NCBI GenBank assembly: GCA_002261195.1
Contig: MVBO01000081.1
Coordinates: 1-64,000 of the forward strand
Source of the DNA: Bifiguratus adelaidae
Taxonomy: Eukaryota; Mucoromycota; Endogonomycetes; Endogonales
Length of the DNA stretch: 64,000 bases
Direction: 5' to 3'
The notes under the pieces are model-generated. The model had not been told where the DNA came from, did no database searches, and worked only from the letters and a program-made list of their open reading frames with translations. Shown piece by piece: positions 1-10,115 of this stretch. Numbering within the stretch: the stretch's first letter is position 1; every line of letters starts with the position of its first letter. A program made the position numbers and the translations under genes.

Positions 1-224
1 AACCGCCGGTGTTCCTTGACGATTTTCAAGTGCATGCTCGTATCAATCCCTTCTTTCTTCCTTGGGCAATGCGTGGTATCATCGAAGACGCGGAGATTTT
101 GGGCGACACGAGGCTGACAGCAGAACTTACGCGCCTCAAAGAACTTCTGAGCTCCTGGGAACCGATCTCTAGCAAGTTACGTGAGGTAAAATATAGATTA
201 GAACCTTTTCGAGCTCGCCTCTAA
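1..224 (+). CDS. 3' end of an unidentified gene, truncated by window edge
   Basis: An open frame runs in from the left edge and ends in TAA at 222-224, giving about 74 residues. The tail is rich in charged and leucine residues (LTRLKELLSSWEPISSKLRE) and looks like a helical C-terminus. No family is recognised and the upstream part is outside the window. A GTAAAATATAG stretch near 187 could be an intron start, so the real stop may differ. It is the only host coding signal before 13.4 kb. Confidence 0.4.
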   Translation, partial: PPVFLDDFQVHARINPFFLPWAMRGIIEDAEILGDTRLTAELTRLKELLSSWEPISSKLREVKYRLEPFRARL

Positions 225-549
225 AGGACATGCAATGTATCTAGTGCCATGTGCGGTCGTAAAATGATTCACGGGATGCTCTGGCAGTTATATCTTTGCA
301 CGTCGGGACAGTTTTAAGAGTTCATGTATACTCTTACCATACAAACGCAGCTTATGTCGGCTAATGTTTGATAGACCAAGCATTACAAGGTTCATGCCTT
401 CTTCGACAACCCTGGAATCTGGAAGCCAGACATCACGCAAATAGAATGGTACGAGGCAGTGTAAATATGAGCATAAACAAGGAAAGATGTAAGCTCTTAC
501 AGTACAACAGGTTAACCGCACTGATGGCTCCAAGCGTGGCAACTGTTTA

Positions 550-2280
550 CGTTGCAGGAAGATTGGCGTACTGTAGATTGCGCAAACTTTACTGTAAAAA
601 TGAGTACGACTAATTCAGAATCCTACTGTAAGTGAGATCGCGAGTCTGTCCGGTGTTCACTCGAAAGTTACAGTACTATATTAGACCGTCGCTTCTGTTG
701 GTGTTACAGTATGGAACGCAAGAAAGCTCCAGTAAGAATGGAGGGATGAAAGCGTTAGAGAATGAGCACACGTGTAGAATGCTACAGTAACAATATGCTC
801 AGTAATAATGGTAAACTTCAGCAAGACTGCAGGAGAAGGGACTACCGGTCCTCGAGGAAGAATATTGTACTACTTTTTGTCTCGTTACTCAAAAGACTTA
901 AGAAGTCCCCTTTTATTTTCTCGGTGAGCTCCTTTTTACTGTTATACAGTACAGTAGGATAGATGGTACACTAATAGGTAAAAATGTCATAGGTGTACGA
1001 TCTGCGGGAGTTTCTCCCACCACACCGCACTGTATTGCCAATCTACTTACTGTATTCGATACAGCAAGAGCTCCGTACAGTAAATGACACTCGCCATTAC
1101 AGAACAAAAATTTTCAATGTTTTGTAAAGTTGACCTGCTCACCAGCACTCGGCCGCGCATCGTTAATTCCAGGAATAGAGAACATTAACAGTAACCCGGC
1201 AGGTTGAGCGAACAGAATGAGTTAAGATAACTGCTGTGTATGATTCGAGATGCTCTGTTGTCTTGAGATTTCATGACACTTGCTACTGAAATGTCTTCTA
1301 CTGTATTGGTGAATATATACTGTAGTACCACACACTACACTATCGGCTCTGTATCTCATGGACAACGGCAGTGGAGGTTTGGTCGGAACCAAGCTGCAAC
1401 CACTGTATAGGACAGTACGGTAATGTATGAAAGACTTTGCGAGAGATTTCTGGTAACAGCACTGTACTCCTTGCTTTCTTGTTTTTGATTGTAGTGTTAA
1501 AGTCATTCAAGGGGGAAAATACAGTAAGTACAGTATGTCGTTGGGATTAAGCAATGTGATGTTAGAACTACCGTAAATACAGATACAGTGACGTTTTATT
1601 TGAGACGGTTGAGCGCACTGTACCACAAGCTACTGTACAGTACAGTACTTTATGTAATGAAAGACATTTGGCGCCTTGCGTCTTGATTACGACTTCTGTA
1701 TCCAAGCTTCTACAGTAATAAAAATGGGGATCCTCTTGCCATTTATCATCTTGGCGTGCTACAGTACTGTACTTGTAGAGTATGATGTGTGACAAGCTCT
1801 CTAATACTGTATATCAACTTTGGCATGTGGTTGGAGGGATTTTGACTCAAACTTGAGTATCATGCCGTAAGTACTGTACAGCATTTGTAAAAGAGGCACC
1901 GTACGGTAATACTGTCAATTTATACTCTGCTAATGTGTGCGGTAACTGATCTACTGTATGTGGAAAACGGGACGTACTGTACTGTACAGTAGGCCCATAT
2001 AGGCTGGCAGGTCCAACTTGTAAGCCACTGGCGATAGTGTACGATCTTGGACACTTTGTACAGTACAGTATGTCCTACTTACTGCATAATGGAGCCAGAG
2101 ACCGTGAAGTGCCTTCCAGTTATTTGAAAAATTCAAGTTTGCCGCTGACAGAAGATGTAGCACTCTGGCGAATTTGCACGCCAGACAATGTGTGGCGTAC
2201 AGTAGATCTTTAGTATTTAGACTTTAAAAAATTTCATTGGATAAATGGAACCTTCTCTGTTTACTTACAGTATCTGCTAG
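550..2280. repeat. Left TACWGTA heptamer island
   Basis: I count about 30 copies of TACTGTA or TACAGTA here, one per roughly 58 bases; chance expects well under one. Many sit singly in unrelated flanking sequence. Some form ladders with a period of five and mixed orientation, such as 1631-1647 and 1975-1991. Rarer TACCGTA/TACGGTA forms occur (about 1417, 1570, 1903). No gene is visible. The form matches excision scars of Tc1/mariner elements whose ends begin CAG. The island stops where the retroelement fossil begins. Confidence 0.85.
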
Positions 2281-2289
2281 CACCTCGAG

Positions 2290-4560
2290 CCGTCACAGAG
2301 GAACTAGGTCCTCCCCTCCGCGAACTCTTCCTCTCGTCGTCGCTTGTCCGCATTTTCTTTTGGCGTGCCCATGCTTGCTCCAGCGCTTTGCGTGCTTTGG
2401 TGATGTTCGCGTCGATTTGGCTTGCTACCTCCACACCGCTGGCATGTCTTCCACATCGACTAGTTCTGCTGTTTTCGATGTTAGGGGAATGACGCCTAAC
2501 ACAATCTCAAAGGGTGCCCGTCGTGGTGATACTTGCGGAGCTGCGTTATAAGCGAATTCGATCAAGGGTAGGTACTTATCCCAATCGCGCTGTGTCGGCC
2601 CCACGTATGTTCGCAACATTTGCTCTAGCCTGCGCTTGCTCCGTTCGCTCTGGTCATCGGTTTCGGGATGGAATGCGGTACTCTCCCGTAAGCGTACAAT
2701 ATTGTGAATGACTAATTGAACAACACCTTGTGCTGATACATTTAGGATTGTAGGGATAAAATGTGCAATTCTATTCATGAGATCCACGATGATAAGGATG
2801 GCGTGAAATCCCTTCGAGGTATTCGGTAATCGCACGATCAAGTCCATTGCTATATCGCTCCAGCTACGTGGTGGTATTGGCAACGGTGTCAGGGGCCCGA
2901 CGGATACTGCGAGGATGCTTTTGAGTGTTAACATTCCTCACACGTTCGGACATACTCACTCACTTCTTCCCGCATTCCGCTCCACATGAAGTGTCGTCGA
3001 AGTTGCTCGTACGTTTTACGTTGCCTCAAATGTCCCGATATTGGCATGTCATGTAGTTCGCGAATGTTTATGTTTTGGGATTGCTGTGTCGTAAGGTATC
3101 ACCCCTGGTTGGCCCTGCATGGCTAATCTCTTTCGTTTCCGCAGGTCATCCAGCTCTCTGCCATCCCCCTGGGCCTAGCATTCGTCCGAAAACGGTTCAT
3201 CATTGCGCATGCCTGTCCTAATCACTCATCCTCGCTGCCTGATAGTGGCAATACAGTAAGCCAAAGACACTTATGGCAATTATTTTACTTTGTAACCATT
3301 GGTGTCATACCAGTATGTCTTTATTGCTCCTTTGTAGTCCATCAGTATAAGTATTTTGTAGTAGCCAAGCATGTAACGTTGTCTGTTGTCAAAACTCTTA
3401 TGTGCAACATCATTCCAGTTGTGCTCGTCTCCTTCCATCCGAGCCCTGACGGTCTCTTTGCATTTAGGAGCCATTGAAAAGGGTATCGTGTCGAGTACGG
3501 TTTGTGAGGGCAGTGGTAGCTGTTGGCAAGACGAGAAACGATTGGTAGGTCGGGACCCAATCGCGTATGGTATCCGTTTTGCGCGTGTCGACACTAATCC
3601 TCTCTCAGGATCGATGTGACCAAGATACGCAATTGAATCTTTGAAGAACCGGCATTTACTGCGCTTCACGTACAACTTTTCGTGTTGCAAGAACCGTGTG
3701 TAAGCGTTTGAGGTGCTCTGTTCTGTCCTTGAAAAATACTAAGATATCATCGATATATAAGACGACGAACTTGTCTAGGTAGTCACGGAAGATTCGATTC
3801 ATTAGTGCTTGAAAGGTTGCCCGGTAATTCACTAGCCCGAACGGCATGACTTTACATTAGTAAAGGCCATATCTCGTGGTGAACGCCGCTTTCTCTATGT
3901 CACTCTCTTTGAGGCGAACTTGGTTATAGCCGGAGTGTAGGTCTGATGTCGGTGTCGCTTCTTGTAGTCGTCACAACAATGTTTGTAAATCAGGGAGAGG
4001 GTACAGGTTGCGAATCTTGACAACGTTGAGCATCTTGTAACCGTGACATAGGCGTAATCTACCGTCGGGTTTCTTGATAAAAGAACGGGACCAGCCAAGG
4101 CGGAGTGCTGGGACGTATCCAGCCTTTCGCAAGTCGCTTCTCGATGGCCTCTCGAAGTACCTCACGCTCCTTTGGAAATGCTCGGTACGGCGAATGTGCT
4201 TGAGAATGTGCATGTGGCTTCAATACAATTGCATGGTCAAATTCGGGTCTCTCTATTGGTGGAGCACGGCTGAGAGCTCCGCTGGAAACACGCCCTTGAA
4301 TTTCTCCTCCGGCTGACCAAAATTTCATTATCTTGCACTCCTCGGCAGGTGTCTCGTTCTCGACAGCAAAATGTGCATGGCGTATGCCAGAAGAGTTGTA
4401 ATGCCGCATGGTCGTAGAGAAGATCATTGTAAAGTCCCCAATCCGACTCCGGGAAATCGAGGTCGTCCCCCGAAAAGGAAAATTTGTACGAATTGCGGTA
4501 CGAAAGGTTAATGTCATTACAAACAGCGTCGTAAATTCCTCCTTGAATTCCTTTCAAGCG
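2290..4560 (-). mobile_element. Ty3/Gypsy LTR-retrotransposon fossil (pol region)
   Basis: Reading on the minus strand, the stretch carries the pieces of a Ty3/Gypsy pol in the expected order: reverse transcriptase/RNase H remains (about 3280-4220, with a recognisable YIDD box and a PFGL-type motif), a zinc-binding region (about 2940-3110), and an integrase core (about 2430-2930). The part at 4240-4560 may be upstream polyprotein but is not identifiable. No long terminal repeats were found by eye. The element is broken, with several interruptions of reading frame, and looks old. It interrupts the TACWGTA island, which resumes beyond the Tc1 relic. Confidence 0.85.
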
Positions 4561-4849
4561 GTCAGTTGTTGACTTGATGTCGTATCCGACGTAGACGGTT
4601 GCTAAGTGTGACTATTTTATTCCATATATGTATATAAGTGCGCATCCAAAGACAATATAGGTGAGACTAAAGTGACTTGCGACTACAAGCTGTCCACACA
4701 TGATGAACTAGACAAAGAGAGTTAACGATCTCCCACTTAGCACCATTGGGAGTGTGGAGCATAGCACCCACACCAATTCGCGCAATAACTCTAATACATT
4801 GTAGTATAGCTAGCTTACATAAGTTCAGACTTACTGTAAAGGTCATGTA

Positions 4850-5290
4850 TAAGTTATCAAAGGCAATCTAGACAGAGGCTTCCTCCTTTTGATGGTTGAG
4901 ACGAGCCAATTGACCGCAGCGCCTGACGAATGATACTTGGACTGGCAACGAGGTGGTACTCTTACTCGAGCCACCGAGAATCTGCCGCCGCGTTATCGTG
5001 CTCGCTGCTGCAGATTAGCTTGCGTATGGTGTTAATTTCGCGGGTGCCAAGGACCTTTGGACACCCACCGACGTTCATTGGCGGTCCGTCAGGCAGGCTT
5101 GAGGTATACCGCTGTACCATGGACTTCGAGATACCGGTTCGGATGCAATTTTGCGGACAGAATAGCCTTTCTGGTGGAGCATAGTTATGTTGTTTGAATT
5201 GGTGTTGCTGAGACCTTGAGCAAAGCTGGCTGCCGGAGCGACAGTTAGGGCTTCTCGGGAGGTCTTGAAGCTCATATACATAGCGCGTAT
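4850..5290 (-). mobile_element. Tc1/mariner transposase relic (N-terminal HTH part)
   Basis: On the minus strand, starting near 5281, the text reads like the DNA-binding half of a fungal Tc1/mariner transposase: MLHQKGYSVRKIASE, then after a frame change GISKSMVQRYTSSLPDGP, a GGCPKVLGTREINTIRKLI stretch, and a second helix-turn-helix SIIRQALRSIGSSQPSK near 4885-4945. At least two frame changes and a stop are needed to read through, and no DDE catalytic part follows, so this is a dead 5' fragment. It lies directly beside the Ty3 fossil, which may have removed the rest. This element family is the proposed maker of the TACWGTA scars. Confidence 0.7.
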
Positions 5291-5370
5291 ACTCTAGATG
5301 TTACACTAGGAACTTCATGAGCTAATGGCATGTGTGCAAGGAGTTCTCGCCTTCCCCAATTTGTCCGACG

Positions 5371-5585
5371 CGCAGTGCCAAAACGGTCCCAAGGAATTTA
5401 TGGTCTTCTACAATTGATTGTGACGGCACCAGAAGGGCTAAGAAGCTAAAGCTCGGGCAGATGATAGCCAGAGGACGCATCTACCTGTGATTGGAAGTTG
5501 GGGGATCCACATTTGCTGCGGGTGTTGCGCAATTACGCGTCAAATAAAAATAGGCAGTTCTTGGGACAGTTTTGTGAGTCACTGT
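5371..5585. mobile_element. Candidate MITE-like inverted-repeat pair with Tc1 ends
   Basis: At 5371 a block reads CAGTGCCAAAACGGTCCCAA. At 5561-5585 its imperfect inverse reads ttgggacagttttgtgagtc followed by ACTGTA. Read outward-in, both resemble CAGTGACTC(A/C)CAAAAC, and the right copy is followed by TA. The pair spans about 215 bases without coding sense, as expected for a short non-autonomous Tc1/mariner derivative, or it is the 5' end of the relic to its left. The left copy lacks a few bases and a flanking TA. Confidence 0.4.
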
Positions 5586-6983
5586 ACCCTGTCCGAGATT
5601 TTACTATGTCTTCGGAAGGGGCTATCTCTAGTTCTGCCTTTGCATGACCATCTCAAACTTCGGCCAGAGCAATTCGTATTGAATAATTGTGTATACCAGG
5701 AGTATTAAGCTTCAATGGCAACTTTGTGAGTTTCCACGGGTTTTTAAAAGCTACTACCACGCTCGGACAGTTTTGGATTTCCTTGGCCAAGAATTTCTGA
5801 CTTAAGACTACGCATAATCTGACTTAGTCACACTTACATATAACGTCCTGTACATATGCAGACAAACTAGCAGCCAGCCTGAGGCAAAAGAAAGGCGACC
5901 TAGTTGACTGTTCAAGTTAAACTCACTTTCAACTTCAGGGACCCCTGTCCGCGTTTCTTTGCATGTGGATGGACGCTCCTCCAGCAAAAAGCTTCAGTAA
6001 TCAAGTCAGAAAGGCTGGATGTCTGCGAGGACCATTTGCCGAATCAGATTGGGTTTACTGGAGCCATACCGTACCATATCTGAGGTGGAATTCCTATTGT
6101 TGTCTTCGTTCAACGCAATGCCAGCGACATTTCGGGCCACTAGTCCGGTGAAAGACGTTGGTGCCTCTCGTTATACCCCATAACGGAGGGCGCCAACCCT
6201 GTGGGATCTAGCAGGGCTGAGCTTGCTATCAGCGGGGAACCATGCCGGGATGTCAAATAAAGAAATTGTAAGCTCCTCTGACCTTATACGGTCAAAAGCG
6301 GGATTGCGCTGTTTTCACCATCAATAGCACTCGACAATGTTTGAATGATGGATGCATTTTGGATCTAATAGTACGTATGAAACGGTTAGCTGAACATCTA
6401 CTCATAGTTTCCGTATACAACGTCTAAACGTACCATTGTCTGACTGTAGAATCCACTGTTTCGAATCAAGTCGCAATTTCATGCGATTGAGATGCGTCGC
6501 CTTTGTTAAGCATCTCAAATCCTCATGGAAAAAACGCACCAACCAAAAAATAGGAATACATGAGCGAAGGTTTGAGCTCATTCGAAGAGCATGTTGTAGG
6601 GGTGATCTTTACTTTCACATATCCCCTGCCTTGGACAGCGATTGAGACGTAACTTTGCGCTTCTAAGGGCCTGTGGAGGTATATAGAATGTTGTCTAACC
6701 TGGTAGAAAAATTCATTGGGCTTAGGCTTTGTTGGTCGCAAGTATTTTCAGTATACCGATTTTAATTTTGGTCATTGTGAATCGAAAACTGTCCGAAAAT
6801 TTGCGGTACGATTGCGACCGCGTTACGTTGGTTACAATGCTGTAACTTACAGCAACGGGACTCTGTATCAAGGTCTACGTCGTCAATAAATTTGGGTAAA
6901 ACTACATATACTGTATAGAATGAGCGCTGAAGTGTCCGAAAAGGAAATCTGCACTTTCTCGGACTGTTTTGGGAGTCACTGTA
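5586..6983. mobile_element. Possible second degenerate Tc1-type element; right terminal repeat at 6958-6983
   Basis: The sequence at 6961-6982 (ggactgttttgggagtcactg then TA) matches the terminal repeat at 5564-5586 in 21 of 23 positions, so it is a second copy of the same transposon end. GGACAGTTTT-like blocks at 5764 and, inverted, near 6786 look like internal copies. About 1.4 kb lies between, a usual Tc1 length, but no transposase was recognised in either strand. The left end is not clear. Immediately to the right the TACWGTA island resumes. Confidence 0.35.
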
Positions 6984-9900
6984 TACTGTATGTAACCTTG
7001 GATACAGCGCAAATACTGTGCATATACTGTAATGACGGAACGCTGCGCAGATTAATAGTATACAGTAAATCCCGAGTGCTTTACTGCATCAATACTGTAT
7101 TTTGGGGTACATTACCGTATCTTACTTCCTATAAATTTTTGTAGATGCGGGGCTGACTGGTAAGAGAAAAACGATCTTCTTTATTTATCAGAGGTGAAGT
7201 TTATTAAAGTAGAACGGCTCTAGGATTGATTAAGAAGGAACCGGGTCTGGGTGGTACTGTACTGTACATTATTGAATGTTCCTTCTTTCCTTTTACTGTA
7301 CAATACTATAGGATGCTGTAAAATACTTTAAGTACTGCAGGCAAGGCTGTGGAAATAGGGCAACAAGCCTATGCAAGGGACGACGTACTGTACTGTACTC
7401 TATGAGTGCTGGTACGGTATATTTACTGTACACTATCTTCAGATATTATTCTTTCTTCGTTTTCTACTGTATTTGAAACATTCTACAATAGCAACGATGT
7501 CTGTACAGTACTGTATACAGGTCTGTTTATCTTCTTAGGAAAGCTACAGTACAGTAAGTTAAAAATCGTCACGAAATTTCCCACATTCCTTCCGGCAGTA
7601 GGCCTAATCTCCCGACCAAGTCTGCTTGAGCAGCCTATCTTTCTGCTACAGATAGAGTCTGTAGCAAACCTACGTTACTGTACGCCTTCATTTATCAGTC
7701 AATCTTTAACATAATCTACAGGAGTACAGTGCCAATGCAGCCTAAAACTCATTTTAGATCCAGTCTATTCTATTAGGAGCAGGCAATATACAGCAAGTCT
7801 GGCGATTCGAAGCTCGTCAGTAAAATGATTTCGTAAACCATTCAAATGCTTTTCTAGAATCTCTCGCAATTCCTGGTCCATGATAATACATAAATCCTAA
7901 ATTATATTGTTAATTTATATCGTTGCATTTTGAAATTTAATACTAATGCTTTACAGTACTGGCACGTCACAAATTGTCTGGCGTGCGATATTGCTAGTGT
8001 CCTACAGCTATCGTTCGCCACGTTACAGTATTCGTATGCCGAACGTGATGCCGTTCAGTTCGGTTACTGTACGCACGGCATACCGAGATTGCTGTAGTGC
8101 TCTATGACACGTGTCCCGAGGGGCTAGATACTAACGAAATCTTACTCTACAGTATGCTTGAAGTTCTTATCACCTTCTAATTTCCCATGTCTGCTTTACG
8201 CTTTGATATATATTCAGTGGGTAGCACTCTGGGGATACACCACCCAATTTCTTATGTACACATTTGCATAAGTACAATTGTACCTCTGTAACCACAAACC
8301 AAACAGCGGTTTCTCCATTCACCCGCGAGTTATACAGCATGCAGTACAATATGTAGTCTATTGTTATAATTTTCTGGTATACTGTAAAGTGCATTCTGCT
8401 GTGTCGAGATACTGTACTTGAATATCATACTGTATTGAACCATGAGGAACAGAACCTATACAGAAGCAAAGTGTTGCAGATGCATACTTGTACTGTATGT
8501 GTAGGTTTCAATATGTTTCCTAATATTAGCTGGAGCAGCAACGTTTCAATGAAGTGCTTGAAACTCGTGCATGTTCTCAGTATCTGCCAGTACCCTCAGC
8601 TCGTAGAGGCTTTATACTCACTCACAGTATTACTGTGCCTGTTAATAGACATACATACTGTACTGTACTGTATGATGTACAGTATCACAGTATAACCGTA
8701 CATGTTGTGCTCTTGTTACTGTAACTTCATTTTGTCTCTGAGTGCTACTGTTCTGTAGCAACACAGTAATTTCGCTCTTCGTTGGTACAGTATGGTCAAC
8801 CTAGGCCAAGGCTAAGCTAGACGAGGAATGCGGTCTGGCGTTCACCCGTAGGATGGTATAACTTGAAGCAATTATTGTTGTTGGGACGAAAAACAATTAA
8901 GGGGTAGGGAAGAAAGCTAAGGCTGAGTATACGAGCAAAAATCTAACAATATGCTCAGCCAAGATGGTAAACTTCAGCCCGTCCGCAAGGAAGAGTACGA
9001 CTCTTGTCTCGACTGCTCCAGGGAACTCTGTAATGAAAGATCACCCTTTGCTTACAGTATTTCTACAATTGGGTTATACAGTACAATACATTACATCTAT
9101 TCATGTTACTGTAACCTACGGACGTAACGGTACTGTACAACCTGTGATTTGGTTCCTATCATTTATCGTTATTTCCTGTTAACGTTTGCCCCTATCTTCC
9201 CCTACTATTTATCTCAGTATAGTAGCCCCTAGTTAGACTGTGTTTTCTCCTTAGTATCCCTTCTAGTCAATAAGGTAACTCGTTGCAGGCGACGACTCGC
9301 AGGTTCAGTAGACTATGTGATTAGTGACCAAAATTTGGTAATTGCTGCTCTGTAATATATGAATAATTGAATCCTAGCAGTTGCATACTCACTACAGCAG
9401 TCATGGGTCTTCAGGTCTCAGTGAAATTTGGTCATCTCACCTTCAATACTGTACAGTGAATGTACTGTTCATTCGAGTGTGAGTAAACCTGCTACCTGAG
9501 AGGATGGTCTAGGAGAGATGAAGTCACCAACTGCTGAAGATTTCATTGCTAAGGAGATACAGTATGGATTTTCAGTACTCTATTCCAATGGCTACTCTTA
9601 CTGTATACCGTACATAGTATAATCTTATACTAATTAACGTCAAAATGATAATATCTACAGTATTAAGAGCTTTAGGAGTTTCCCGCATTACAGTATACTG
9701 TACAGTAGAAACTTTCAAGTAGTGTACTTTATTTCTTTTATTGTTTAAATTTGAAATAGTGTAGAAATGGGGAAGTAGACAAAACCTCTATTGCAATCTT
9801 GTGATGCAGTATCGCACCCAAATTTTCCGCTGCAGTGGTATCAGCTGCCATTTAGATCGCACGACCTACTGCACTGTACTGTAAGGAAAAAGGTTGCTGA

Positions 9901-10115
9901 GTTTAAAACAATGTACTGTACTGTACTATGTCTTATAAACTTCTTTTGACCAACAGTCTCTGTACATGGCGTACAGTATGACTTAATGTACATCTATTGC
10001 TTTATATGGACTTGATCCAGCATCTAGGCCAGCTAAGCGACTATGAGAAGCTACTGTATTGCTCTTAGACGGTACCAATCAGGGACTATTAAAATCAATA
10101 CTTACAGTACAGTAC
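6900..10115. repeat. Right TACWGTA heptamer island
   Basis: About 49 TACTGTA/TACAGTA copies, one per roughly 65 bases, with ladders at 7255-7266, 7387-7398, 8656-8672, 9689-9707 and 9912-9923. Orientations are mixed. No protein-coding gene was recognised: the longest frames (about 70-100 codons) lack any family signature and are themselves full of the heptamer. The enrichment ends abruptly near 10112, after which copies fall to background. Confidence 0.85.

Noticed and set aside
5940-6320. Possible catalytic half of the Tc1 transposase
   Set aside because: Translations on both strands show no DDE-type motif or match to the expected order of conserved blocks, so only the terminal repeat is claimed.
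550-10115. Reading the heptamer island as a CRISPR array, telomere or simple microsatellite
   Set aside because: Spacing is irregular, orientation is mixed, most copies are single in unique sequence, and the repeat is not a telomere unit known in fungi. The organism is a eukaryote.
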